A DNA stretch of 58,888 bases from an uncultured Alphaproteobacteria bacterium (GTDB taxonomy: Bacteria > Pseudomonadota > Alphaproteobacteria > HIMB59 > GCA-002718135): contig CABYXC010000010.1 of NCBI GenBank assembly GCA_902522865.1, forward strand, positions 1 to 58,888, read 5' to 3'. The translations under genes were made by a program, and so were the position numbers. Positions within the stretch are counted from its first letter, which is position 1. Each line of letters begins with the position of its first letter. Below the pieces are notes generated by a model that ran no database searches, was not told the origin of the DNA, and saw only the letters and a list, made by a program, of their open reading frames with translations. Of the stretch, positions 27,930 to 37,558 are shown piece after piece.

Positions 27930-28739
27930 TTAAATTATAAAATGTTCAATAATTAGACTAGCACAAGTTAACAACAAAAAAATAGCAAAAATCTTTCTTA
28001 ATACTAACTTATCTATATTTGATGAAACTTTTGCACCAATTCCAGCAGTAAATATACTAGTTATCGATATAAAAAAAACTATTATAATATTTACGTAACC
28101 AAGAGAATAAATGGGAAGTTCATTTATATTTGACCCAGTATACATGAATGTAAGTGTTCCTGGAAAAGCAATTAAAAAACCAAAAACAGCAGAAGTACCA
28201 ACTGCTTCATGAATCTTTTTTGAAAACATTGTTAAAGTTGGAACACTAAAACTTCCACCACCTATACCAATTGTTGCAGATAAAAAACCAATAGAAGAGC
28301 TTATTAAAAAATTAATTATATTAGACGATGGTATATCGTTGCTTACAACAATTGGGCTTTGTTGAAACAGCATATTTAATGAAATCAAAAATGCCAGAAT
28401 AACAAAAAGAATAACTAAACTCTGTCCTGAAATAGCACTTGCTGCAAGTGAGCCTACCATTGATCCTATTATTATTCCTATTGCCCATTTTTTTACAATT
28501 ATCAAATTTGTATTTTTAAGCTTAACATGAGATCTTATAGAAGAAATTGAAGTAAAACAAATTACACCAAGAGAAGATGCTACAGCAACATGCATGACAA
28601 TTTCTGAGCTGTAACCAAGATTAAGTAAAATAAAGTAAGTTACGGGTACAATTATTATTCCTCCTCCAACTCCTAATAATCCTGCAATAAAACCAGAGAC
28701 TAGACCTGTTAATAAAAAAATAAATACTATTGAAGTCAA
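27930..28739 (-). CDS. TauE/SafE family sulfite/anion permease
   Basis: Integral membrane protein of 269 residues with about eight hydrophobic segments arranged as two related halves; the family motif GLLGVGGGIIIVPV (about 21-34) repeats as ATIGIGGGSFSVPT (about 155-168). Members export or import sulfite, sulfoacetate or similar anions. The only plausible start is a TTG. The substrate is not shown by the context. Confidence 0.88.
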   Translation of the reverse strand: MTSIVFIFLLTGLVSGFIAGLLGVGGGIIIVPVTYFILLNLGYSSEIVMHVAVASSLGVICFTSISSIRSHVKLKNTNLIIVKKWAIGIIIGSMVGSLAASAISGQSLVILFVILAFLISLNMLFQQSPIVVSNDIPSSNIINFLISSSIGFLSATIGIGGGSFSVPTLTMFSKKIHEAVGTSAVFGFLIAFPGTLTFMYTGSNINELPIYSLGYVNIIIVFFISITSIFTAGIGAKVSSNIDKLVLRKIFAIFLLLTCASLIIEHFII

Positions 28740-28804
28740 ATAAATTTCCGTATTTTAAGTTTCATTAATGTAGTAAACAATTTAATATAAAAGTAAATAA
28801 GACT

Positions 28805-29932
28805 ATGAAACATGTACATTGGATAGGAACTGGACTATCTTCTATACCAGGAATTAGAAGATTAGCTAAAAATTTAGATAATTTTACAGTATGGAATAGA
28901 ACATTAGATAAGGCTATAAAGAGTATTGACCATGTAGATAAAAACAATGTGAACGCAAAACAGTTTGATGTTGATTTATTATTTAACGAAACAAATCCAG
29001 GTGATATTGTTATTTCTCAACTGCCAGCAAACAAACATTTAGAAATAGCTAAACTTTGTTTAAAACATAAATGTCATTTTGCATCTACTAGCTACCTTAA
29101 TCCAGAAATAAATATGCTAAATTCAGATGTAAAAAAAGAAAATTTAGTATTTATCAATGAGGTCGGTTTAGACCCAGGTATCGATCATTTTTTTTCCCAT
29201 TTACTTGTCAGTGATCTTAAAAAAATCTCGACTGGAAAAACAGAAGTGGTTTATGAATCATATTGTGGGGGTTTTCCAGCAATTCCAAATGATTTCAAAT
29301 ATAAATTTAGTTGGTCTCCAGCTGGAGTAATCAAAGCCTTAAACAATGATGCAAAATATATAACAAAAGGAAAAATAAATACTGTAACTCCTTACAAATC
29401 TATTAATTCTTATTCAATATCTAATGAAAATTTTGAAGCTTATCCAAACAGAGATTCAACACCATATGTAAGTGAATACTTGTTTGATGAGAAATGGAAA
29501 GTCAAAGAATTCGTAAGAGGAACTTTGCGACTTGATGGTTGGAAAGAGGCATGGCAAGATATCTTTTCAATGCTTGAAAATAGATCAGATAATATAGAAG
29601 CTGAAATCAATGAAAAAAGTGAAGAATTATTAAAAGATAATAAATATTTACCTGAGGAAGAAGATCGCGTTGTACTTTCTGTAAGACTTAAAGCTTTTGA
29701 AAATCATAATAAAATTTTTGATAGTTCTTATTTTTTAGATGAAAAAGGAAGTGGTGAAAATACTGCAATGGGCAAACTTGTATCGATTACTTTATCAGCT
29801 GCGATTGATCTAATTTTGGATAATAAAATTGAGACTGGTGTTAAAACTGCACCACATAAAACAGAAGACATTATGTATTTTTTTAAAATTTTAAAAGATT
29901 ATAAAATTAATATCCAACAAGAGAATGGATAA
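28805..29932 (+). CDS. Saccharopine dehydrogenase-like protein (glutamate-forming/LYS9-type)
   Basis: 375-residue Rossmann protein starting with the dinucleotide loop IGTGLSSIPGIRRLA. The segment FINEVGLDPGIDHFFSHLL (about 118-136) is a saccharopine reductase/dehydrogenase signature. It would convert saccharopine to glutamate and aminoadipate semialdehyde, or the reverse. The next gene (8-base overlap, ATGGATAA) encodes the companion lysine-side enzyme, so together they mirror the two halves of the eukaryotic bifunctional AASS protein. Direction (lysine breakdown or synthesis) cannot be read directly; breakdown is likelier in this setting. Confidence 0.85.
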   Translation: MKHVHWIGTGLSSIPGIRRLAKNLDNFTVWNRTLDKAIKSIDHVDKNNVNAKQFDVDLLFNETNPGDIVISQLPANKHLEIAKLCLKHKCHFASTSYLNPEINMLNSDVKKENLVFINEVGLDPGIDHFFSHLLVSDLKKISTGKTEVVYESYCGGFPAIPNDFKYKFSWSPAGVIKALNNDAKYITKGKINTVTPYKSINSYSISNENFEAYPNRDSTPYVSEYLFDEKWKVKEFVRGTLRLDGWKEAWQDIFSMLENRSDNIEAEINEKSEELLKDNKYLPEEEDRVVLSVRLKAFENHNKIFDSSYFLDEKGSGENTAMGKLVSITLSAAIDLILDNKIETGVKTAPHKTEDIMYFFKILKDYKINIQQENG

Positions 29933-31154
29933 GCAATTAACCAATATTGGTATTATTAGAGAGTCTAGAAATGATGAAAATAGAACTCCTCTAGTCCCAG
30001 AACATATTAAAAAATACAAAGAAAGCAATCCAAATATTAATTTCATTATTCAGCCATCAAATAGTAGATGTTTTGCTGATGAAGAATATGAATTATGTGG
30101 TGCTAAAATTAATGAAAATTTAAATGAATGCTCAATCATATTCGGAGTTAAAGAAATTAATCCAAATATTTTAATTAATAATAGGACATATCTTTTTTTT
30201 TCTCACACTTTTAAAATTAATAAACAACAAAAAAATATTGAAAAACATAAGAAAGACCTACTCTTATCAATTTTAAATAAAAAAATTACATTGATTGATT
30301 ATGAAAATATCAGAGGTAAAAATGGTACAAGATGTTTAGGTTTTGGAAGATTTGCAGGTATTGTTGGTTGTTATAATACCTTAAATTTATTGCTTAAAGT
30401 GCTTGGAAAACAATCTCTTGCTAGTGCCTATAAAATTAATGATTATGAAAGATTAGTATTAAATTTAAAAAATTTATATTTTCCTAAAACTAAAATTCTA
30501 GTTACTGGTGATGGTAGAGTTGCAAAAGGAGTAATTGAACTTTTAAATCTAACAAACATTAAAGCAGTATCAAAAAAAGACTTTTTGGAAAAAAAATTTT
30601 ATCAACCTATTTTTTGTAATTTAGAAACTAAAGATTATGTTACAAATAATTCTTCCACCAACTTTAACCTTGAGCATTTTATTAATAATCCTCAAGTTTA
30701 TTCTAGTTCTGCATTACAATATTTAAAAGAAACTGATATACTTATAAGTGCACATTACTGGGACCCATCTTCTCCAAAAATATTTGAGAATGAAGACTTA
30801 AAAGTTTTACAAAATCTAAAGATTGTTGGCGATATTACTTGTGATATTAATGGCTCTGTTCCAACTACAATACGATCAACAACAATTGAGGAGCCAAATT
30901 ATTGGATTGAAAGATATACTTTAAAAGAAATAGATGAAAATAATGATGGAATTGCTGTTATGGCAGTTGATAATTTACCATCTGAATTACCACGTGATTC
31001 AAGTACAGAATTTAGTGAAGGTATTATCAACGAAGTTCTTCCTTTTTTATTAAAAGAAGATGATGGAAGAATATTAAATGGAACAATAACAACAGATGGT
31101 AGTTTTTTAGAAAAGTACAATTATCTAAATGATTATATTAGAATCAATGAATAA
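29925..31154 (+). CDS. Saccharopine dehydrogenase, lysine-forming / lysine-ketoglutarate reductase (LYS1-like)
   Basis: 409-residue member of the alanine-dehydrogenase-like fold. It matches the LKR half of AASS by several short motifs: IGIIRESRNDENRTPLVPEH at the start, QPSNSRCF, YLFFSHT, LIDYENIRG and a FGRFAGIVGCYN segment. It would join lysine and 2-oxoglutarate into saccharopine with NAD(P)H, or the reverse. It overlaps the preceding saccharopine gene by 8 bases and is overlapped by uvrB, so the three are one transcript. Confidence 0.85.
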   Translation: MDKQLTNIGIIRESRNDENRTPLVPEHIKKYKESNPNINFIIQPSNSRCFADEEYELCGAKINENLNECSIIFGVKEINPNILINNRTYLFFSHTFKINKQQKNIEKHKKDLLLSILNKKITLIDYENIRGKNGTRCLGFGRFAGIVGCYNTLNLLLKVLGKQSLASAYKINDYERLVLNLKNLYFPKTKILVTGDGRVAKGVIELLNLTNIKAVSKKDFLEKKFYQPIFCNLETKDYVTNNSSTNFNLEHFINNPQVYSSSALQYLKETDILISAHYWDPSSPKIFENEDLKVLQNLKIVGDITCDINGSVPTTIRSTTIEEPNYWIERYTLKEIDENNDGIAVMAVDNLPSELPRDSSTEFSEGIINEVLPFLLKEDDGRILNGTITTDGSFLEKYNYLNDYIRINE

Positions 31155-33201
31155 AGCAGAAAAAAAACATCATCTCTCTTCCGAAATCACAACACCTTTT
31201 AAAATTGTCAGTGATTTTAATCCAAGTGGTGATCAGCCTGAAGCAATTAAAAGTATTGTTAAAAGTCTAAATGAAGGAGAACAAGAACAAGTTCTTTTAG
31301 GTGTCACTGGATCAGGTAAGACCTTTACAATGGCTAAAGTAATTGAAAAAGTACAGAAACCGACTTTAATAATGGCGCCAAACAAAACATTAGCAGCACA
31401 ACTTTATGGAGAAATGAAAAATTTGTTTCCAAATAATGCTGTTGAATATTTTGTCAGTTATTATGATTATTACACACCAGAAGCATATGTACCAAGGACT
31501 GATACATATATTGAAAAAGAATCTTCAATCAACGAACAAATTGATCGTCTAAGACATTCAGCTACTAGATCTTTAGTGGAAAGAAGAGATACAATCATAG
31601 TAGCATCAGTTTCTTGTATCTACGGTATTGGATCAGTTGATGCTTATTCTTCAATGTCTTTTACTTTAGATAAAAATCAATCAATAAGTAGAGAGATAAT
31701 TATCAGAAAGTTGGTAGAACTTTTATACAAACGTCGTGACATGGACTTTAGAAGAGGTAGCTTTAGGGCTAAAGGAGATATTTTAGAAATTTTCCCTTCT
31801 CACTATGAAGATATTTCTTGGAAAATATCTATGTTTGGAGATGATATAGAGAGTATAACACAAGTGGACCCACTCACTGGAGAGAAACTCGGAGAACTTG
31901 AACAAATAAGGATCTTTGCAAACTCTCATTATGTAACCCCAAAGCCAACAATAAAAAAAGCAATTACGATGATTAAAAATGATCTAAAAAAACAATTAGA
32001 GATTTTTGAAAAAGAAAAAAAATACTTAGAAAGACAAAGGTTGGATGAGAGAACTACATTTGACTTAGAAATGATGGAAACTACTGGAAGTTGTAGTGGT
32101 ATTGAAAATTATTCTAGATATTTGTCAGGAAGACAGCCGGGAGAGCCTCCTCCTACACTTTATGAATATATTCCAGAAGACTCTTTATTGTTTATAGATG
32201 AAAGCCATCAGACATGTGGTCAAATAGCAGGAATGTACAAAGGTGATTTTTCTAGAAAATCAACTTTAGCTCAATATGGTTTTAGACTACCAAGTTGTGT
32301 TGATAACAGACCTTTAAAAAGAGAAGAATGGGATGCAATGCGTCCACAAACTATATTTGTAAGTGCAACACCAGGAGATTATGAACTCGAAAAGACAGGT
32401 GGTACCTTTGTTGAACAAGTAATTAGACCAACAGGTTTAATTGATCCACCTATTGAGATAAGGTCAACTAAACATCAAATTGATAACTTAATTGATGAAT
32501 GTAAAAAGACTATAGATAAAGGTCATCGTGTTCTAATAACAACACTTACAAAAAAAATGGCTGAAGATCTTACTGAATATATCAATGAAGAAGGATTAAA
32601 GGTAAGGTATCTTCACTCTGATATTGATACATTAGAAAGATTAGAAATTATTAGAGATCTAAGACTAGGAGTTTTTAATGTTTTAGTAGGAATAAATCTT
32701 CTTAGAGAAGGTTTAGATATTCCTGAATGTGCTTTAATGGCTATATTAGATGCTGATAAGGAAGGTTACCTTCGTTCTAGAACTAGTTTAATTCAGACTA
32801 TTGGTAGGGCTGCAAGAAATGTTGAGAGTAAAGTCTTAATGTATGCTGATAACATCACCACGAGTATGAAAGAAGCAATCGAAGAGACAGATAGAAGACG
32901 AACAAAACAACTAGAATATAACAAAATAAATAAAATTACGCCAATCAGTATTAAAAAGAATATTCAAGAAATAATTGAGAACACAGCTGAACAAGATCAT
33001 GTTACAGTTGAAATTGATAATGCTAAAGAATTAGTTGGTAAGGATCTTAATAAACATATTAAAAATTTAGAGAAAAAAATGAATGAATTTGCTTCAAAAC
33101 TTGAATTTGAAGATGCAGCAAGATTACGAGATGAAATTAATAGATTAAAGGCAAAAGAAGTAGGTCTTTCTAATAAAGTTTTGCAGTTTAAAAAGAATTA
33201 A
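31147..33201 (+). CDS. uvrB: Excinuclease ABC subunit B
   Basis: DNA damage-recognition helicase-like subunit of nucleotide excision repair. Walker A GVTGSGKT (52-59), the aromatic beta-hairpin that probes DNA (SYYDYYTPEAYVPRTD), DESH box and the C-terminal UVR motif (KHIKNLEKKMNEFASKLEFE) are present. About 684 residues from ATG 31147, which overlaps the upstream stop as ATGAATAA; an ATG six codons earlier (31129) is less likely. The housekeeping gene sits inside a catabolic run, probably by streamlining. Confidence 0.96.
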   Translation: MNKAEKKHHLSSEITTPFKIVSDFNPSGDQPEAIKSIVKSLNEGEQEQVLLGVTGSGKTFTMAKVIEKVQKPTLIMAPNKTLAAQLYGEMKNLFPNNAVEYFVSYYDYYTPEAYVPRTDTYIEKESSINEQIDRLRHSATRSLVERRDTIIVASVSCIYGIGSVDAYSSMSFTLDKNQSISREIIIRKLVELLYKRRDMDFRRGSFRAKGDILEIFPSHYEDISWKISMFGDDIESITQVDPLTGEKLGELEQIRIFANSHYVTPKPTIKKAITMIKNDLKKQLEIFEKEKKYLERQRLDERTTFDLEMMETTGSCSGIENYSRYLSGRQPGEPPPTLYEYIPEDSLLFIDESHQTCGQIAGMYKGDFSRKSTLAQYGFRLPSCVDNRPLKREEWDAMRPQTIFVSATPGDYELEKTGGTFVEQVIRPTGLIDPPIEIRSTKHQIDNLIDECKKTIDKGHRVLITTLTKKMAEDLTEYINEEGLKVRYLHSDIDTLERLEIIRDLRLGVFNVLVGINLLREGLDIPECALMAILDADKEGYLRSRTSLIQTIGRAARNVESKVLMYADNITTSMKEAIEETDRRRTKQLEYNKINKITPISIKKNIQEIIENTAEQDHVTVEIDNAKELVGKDLNKHIKNLEKKMNEFASKLEFEDAARLRDEINRLKAKEVGLSNKVLQFKKN

Positions 33202-34205
33202 TGGATATTGTATTTTCAGAAACTAACCAAACTGGAATCATTAAACTAAATCGTCCTAAAGCTTTAAATGCTCTCAATTTAGAAATGGCAAAAAAATTCC
33301 ATGACAAATTATTAGAATGGGAAGAAAAAGATAATATCTTAAGAGTATTGTTAGTTGGAGAAGGTAAACATTTTTGTGCAGGAGGTGATGTAAAATCTCT
33401 TGTTCTTGCTGGAAAAGAAAACTCTTTAAAACATGATTTTTTTAAAATTGAGTATAAACTTAATTATTTAATAAGCCAATTTAGTAAAGAATTTCTTTCA
33501 GTTTGGAATGGTGTAGTGATGGGGGGCGGGGTTGGTTTATCAATCTATGGTGATCACAGATTGGCAACAGACAATTCAAAATTTGCAATGCCAGAATCTG
33601 CAATTGGCTTTTTTCCAGATGTTGGCGGAAGTTATTTTTTATCAAATCTTCCAGGTAACATTGGTAAGTATATTGGTTTAACGGGTGAGGTTTTAGGGTT
33701 AAATGAATTAATTTTTTTTGGATTAGCAACTCACTACTTTAAAAGTAATAAAATAGAAGATGTTAAAGAAAAATTTATTACAAGAGGAAAAATTTCAGAC
33801 AATAATTTTGAAGTAAAGAATGATACTTATCTAATTAAAAATATGAATTTAATAAATGAACTATTCAATGGAAATATTCAAACAATCATATCAAATTTAA
33901 AAAATCATAACTCAGAATTTTCAAAAAAAATTTTAGATATTCTTTTAGTTAAATGTCCAATGAGTCTTGCGATAAGCACTAAACTTATAGATGATGCAAA
34001 AGGTAAACCGTTAAAAGAATGTTTAGAAACTGAATTTCAATTAAGTCAAAAAATAGTATATCGTAGTGACTTTGATAATGGTGTAAATTCTGTGCTAATT
34101 TCAAAAGATCATAATCCTATTTGGGAACCATCAACAATAGATGAAATAAATATAGAAGATCTAGATTTTTATTTTGAAACTCATACTGAAAATCTTTATC
34201 TATAA
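33201..34205 (+). CDS. 3-hydroxyisobutyryl-CoA hydrolase-like, enoyl-CoA hydratase superfamily
   Basis: Crotonase-fold protein of 334 residues closest to HIBCH, which hydrolyses 3-hydroxyisobutyryl-CoA in valine breakdown. The motifs GGDVKSL (61-67), GVVMGGGVGLS (104-114) and AMPESAIGFFPDVGGSYFL (129-147) follow the HIBCH pattern, with Glu132 and Asp140 at the catalytic positions. Starts one base into the uvrB stop (TAATG). The rest of valine catabolism is not in the window. Confidence 0.85.
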   Translation: MDIVFSETNQTGIIKLNRPKALNALNLEMAKKFHDKLLEWEEKDNILRVLLVGEGKHFCAGGDVKSLVLAGKENSLKHDFFKIEYKLNYLISQFSKEFLSVWNGVVMGGGVGLSIYGDHRLATDNSKFAMPESAIGFFPDVGGSYFLSNLPGNIGKYIGLTGEVLGLNELIFFGLATHYFKSNKIEDVKEKFITRGKISDNNFEVKNDTYLIKNMNLINELFNGNIQTIISNLKNHNSEFSKKILDILLVKCPMSLAISTKLIDDAKGKPLKECLETEFQLSQKIVYRSDFDNGVNSVLISKDHNPIWEPSTIDEINIEDLDFYFETHTENLYL

Positions 34206-34213
34206 TATTACAA

Positions 34214-36661
34214 ATGAGTAATAAAATTCCTACTTCTGCAAAAGTAGTTGTAATAGGCGGTGGTATAGCTGGATGTTCTGTAGCTTATCATTTAGCAAAA
34301 TTTGGATGGAAAGATGTTATCTTGCTAGAAAGAGATCAGTTAACTTCTGGAACTACTTGGCATGCAGCAGGACTGATTGGTCAGATTGGTGCTTCAGCAA
34401 CTATTACAAAACTTAGAAATTATTCGTTAAATTTATATAAAGACCTTGAAAAAGAAACAGGATTAGCAACAGGTTTAAAGCAAAACGGCTCTTTAACTAT
34501 TGCAACAACTAATGATCGATTAGAAGAATTAAAAAGGCAAGCTACTTTTGCTCAAAGATTTAATATAGAAGTTAATGAATTAGAAAAAAATCAGATTAAG
34601 GATATTTATTCTCTTATAAATACTGATGATGTTGTTGGTGGAATATTTATACCAAAAGATGGTCAAGCAGATCCTGTTGGTATAACAAATGTTCTTGCTA
34701 AAGCGGCAAAAATGTATGGTGCTCAAATATTTGAACATTGTTCTGTAAATAAAATCCTTACTAAAAATGGATCAATAGAAGGTGTAGATACAAAACTTGG
34801 AAAAATTAAATGTGAGTATATTGTTCTAGCTTCTGGAATGTGGTCTAGGCAGATAGCAAATGATATTAATGTTAGTATACCGCTATATCCAAATGAACAC
34901 TTCTATATATTAAGTGAGCCATTAAAAGAAATTTCTAAATCACTTCCAGTTCTTAGAGATTATAATAATTGCTTATATCTAAAAGAGGATGCTGGAAAAA
35001 TTTTAGTAGGAATTTTTGAGCCTAAAGCTAAACCTGCATTTACTGATACGTATAAAGTGCCCAATGATTTTTCTTTTGGAGAACTACCTGAAGATTTTGA
35101 TCATTTTGAACCACATTTAAAAAATGCTATGAAAAGAATACCAGCTCTTGAAAATGTAGGTATAAGAAAATTCTTTAACGGTCCTGAAGCTTTTACTCCA
35201 GATACAAATTATCTTTTAGGAGAAACACCTGAAATAAAAAACTTTTATGTTTGTTGTGGATTTAATAGTATTGGTATTCAGAGTGCTGGTGGTGCAGGTA
35301 AGGTAACTGCAGAATGGATGATGAACGGTGAGGTTAATGATGATCTTTACTCCTTAGATATTTCAAGATTTGAAAAATTTCACTCTGAGACAAAATTTAT
35401 AACTGAAAGAGTTACTGAGTCATTAGGAGATTTATATGCAATGCACTGGCCTTACAAACAACATAAATCTTCGAGAAATATTAAACTACTTCCTTTTCAT
35501 AATGATTTGAAAAAAGAAGGGGCATGCTTTGGTCAAGTGGCCGGTTTTGAAAAACCAATGTGGTATGCTCTAAATGGTAAGAAACCAGAATATGAGTATA
35601 GTTATGGCTATCAAAATTGGTATGATGCAGCAAAGTATGAAACAATAAACACAAGAAAAAACGCTGGTTTATTTGACTTAAGTGCCTTTGCAAAATTTGA
35701 AATTAAGGGAGACACTGCCCTCAAAGATCTTCAACGATTATGCTGTAATGATATTAAAAATTATCCCGGTCATACAACTTACACGCAAATGCTTAATTCA
35801 AATGGTGGCATTGTTGCCGATTTAACAGTTACTTGTATTGATACTAATTCTTTTCGTATTGTAACGGGTTCATCTGTTAGAGAACATGATAAAAAACATA
35901 TTTCAGAAAATTTAAGTAAAAACACAACTTTAATTGATATTACTGAAAGTTTAGCTTGCTTTGGTATTTTTGGTCCTAAAAGTAGAGAAATTCTAACAGA
36001 GATATTTGGAGAACATTTTTCAAACGACAAGTTTAAATTTGGAACTGCTAAAGAAATATCATTGAAAAATAATAAATTAATCTTCCAAAGATTATCTTTT
36101 GTTGGTGAACTTGGTTGGGAAATTTATGTTCCTATAAATATATCTAGAGAAATTTATTTAGAGTTAGTTAAAGTTGGAGAAAAATATAACCTTTCACATG
36201 CTGGTGCCCATGCACTAGATATCATGAGAATGGAAAAGGGATATTTACATTGGGGTCATGATATTTCTCCAGCTGAAAACCCTTTTGAAGCTGGATTAGA
36301 ATTAACTGTTAAATTAAATAAAAAATCAGATTTTATAGGTAAAGAAGCTTTAAGTGCAAAAAATAGAATAAAAAAGAAACAACTAACAAATTTTGTTTTA
36401 GAAAAATCTACGCCAGGAAACCCGCTCTTATTACATGATGAACCTATTTATTATAAAAATAAAATTGTGGGAGAAACAACTTCTAGCAATTATTCATTTT
36501 ATTATAATAAAAATATGGTTTTTGGATATATAGATTCAGAAATAGATTTAAAAAAATTAAATGGAAGTAATTTTGAAGTTGAGGTTGCTAAAAATAAATA
36601 TGTTATGTTTGTTCAATTTAATCCATTGCATGATCCTGAAAATAATTTTACAAAAATATAG
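34214..36661 (+). CDS. FAD-dependent dimethylglycine/sarcosine dehydrogenase-like protein with GcvT domains
   Basis: 815-residue two-part enzyme. Residues about 10-390 are a DAO-type FAD oxidoreductase (GGGIAGCSVAYHL, then TTWHAAGL where His50 matches the histidine that carries covalent FAD in DMGDH and sarcosine dehydrogenase). Residues about 430-805 are GcvT and GcvT-C domains that bind tetrahydrofolate and capture the formaldehyde released on demethylation. Such enzymes demethylate dimethylglycine, sarcosine or related methylated amines, common marine osmolyte products; the exact substrate is not determinable. It follows the HIBCH-like gene by 8 bases. Confidence 0.88.
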   Translation: MSNKIPTSAKVVVIGGGIAGCSVAYHLAKFGWKDVILLERDQLTSGTTWHAAGLIGQIGASATITKLRNYSLNLYKDLEKETGLATGLKQNGSLTIATTNDRLEELKRQATFAQRFNIEVNELEKNQIKDIYSLINTDDVVGGIFIPKDGQADPVGITNVLAKAAKMYGAQIFEHCSVNKILTKNGSIEGVDTKLGKIKCEYIVLASGMWSRQIANDINVSIPLYPNEHFYILSEPLKEISKSLPVLRDYNNCLYLKEDAGKILVGIFEPKAKPAFTDTYKVPNDFSFGELPEDFDHFEPHLKNAMKRIPALENVGIRKFFNGPEAFTPDTNYLLGETPEIKNFYVCCGFNSIGIQSAGGAGKVTAEWMMNGEVNDDLYSLDISRFEKFHSETKFITERVTESLGDLYAMHWPYKQHKSSRNIKLLPFHNDLKKEGACFGQVAGFEKPMWYALNGKKPEYEYSYGYQNWYDAAKYETINTRKNAGLFDLSAFAKFEIKGDTALKDLQRLCCNDIKNYPGHTTYTQMLNSNGGIVADLTVTCIDTNSFRIVTGSSVREHDKKHISENLSKNTTLIDITESLACFGIFGPKSREILTEIFGEHFSNDKFKFGTAKEISLKNNKLIFQRLSFVGELGWEIYVPINISREIYLELVKVGEKYNLSHAGAHALDIMRMEKGYLHWGHDISPAENPFEAGLELTVKLNKKSDFIGKEALSAKNRIKKKQLTNFVLEKSTPGNPLLLHDEPIYYKNKIVGETTSSNYSFYYNKNMVFGYIDSEIDLKKLNGSNFEVEVAKNKYVMFVQFNPLHDPENNFTKI

Positions 36662-36679
36662 TTTTTTACGATCTAATAT

Positions 36680-37558
36680 ATGAAAAAAATTAGATTATTT
36701 TTTTCTATAGTAGTAATTATATTAATAATTCTATCAATCTTTATTTATATTTTTCTAAATAATTTCGAAAAAGAAAAAATAATTAGTGATATTGAGAAGA
36801 AATTTGAAATTAAAATTAATGAAAAAAATAAAACTAAAATCAATATTTTTCCAATTGTAAAGCTTAACACAAACTTAGAAATCAAAGATTACAAAAATAA
36901 TTTATATTTTGATAATATTAGAATTGATATTTCTCAGCCCGTATTTCAAGTTTCAGGAAATTTAAGTATTCTCATTGATAATTTGAATATTAAGAATATT
37001 AATTTTAGTGATGTAAATATTAATGGAAAAGTAAATTATATTGAAAATTATCTTAAATATAGTGATAATTTAGAAAATTTATTTGACTCAATTTATAAAA
37101 TTAATGGAAAAATAACTTTAGAAACAACTAATGAAGAAAAATTTCTAATTTCATTTTTAAAATTGTTCTTTGAAAAATTAGAAAATAAAAAAAATCAAAA
37201 ATTTGCATTTTCTGAATTAATAAATGCTTTTGGTAATGAAAGTTCTAATTTTAAAGGCACAATAAATAAAAATAAAAATATTTTAGAAACTAACAAAATA
37301 GAAATCAGTAATAAAAACAACAGAATTTTTATAAAAGGAGAATACAATTACAGTAATAATTTTATAGATATTATTTTAAATTTATCTCAAAATAATGAAA
37401 TATATTTAACTACTTTGATAAAAGGAAACTTAAATAATCCTAATATAAGTTTTGATAAAAATTCAAAATTTTTTCAAAATTCAAACTCAAATGAAAATAA
37501 TATAATTGAAGAAAGCGTCATTCAATTTTTAAATAATTTTTTTGATTTCAATGATTGA
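36680..37558 (+). CDS. Small AsmA-like membrane-anchored protein
   Basis: 292 residues, extremely rich in Asn, Lys and Ile. One N-terminal membrane anchor (about 5-27) is followed by a predicted periplasmic, beta-rich region with repeated patterns such as IKDYKNNLYFDNIRIDI, which is the texture of AsmA/DUF748 proteins that bridge the envelope, though it is much shorter than AsmA (about 600). I do not recognise an exact family, so this is a resemblance only. It lies 18 bases after the DMGDH-type gene and overlaps the AEC transporter by 8 bases. Confidence 0.5.
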   Translation: MKKIRLFFSIVVIILIILSIFIYIFLNNFEKEKIISDIEKKFEIKINEKNKTKINIFPIVKLNTNLEIKDYKNNLYFDNIRIDISQPVFQVSGNLSILIDNLNIKNINFSDVNINGKVNYIENYLKYSDNLENLFDSIYKINGKITLETTNEEKFLISFLKLFFEKLENKKNQKFAFSELINAFGNESSNFKGTINKNKNILETNKIEISNKNNRIFIKGEYNYSNNFIDIILNLSQNNEIYLTTLIKGNLNNPNISFDKNSKFFQNSNSNENNIIEESVIQFLNNFFDFND

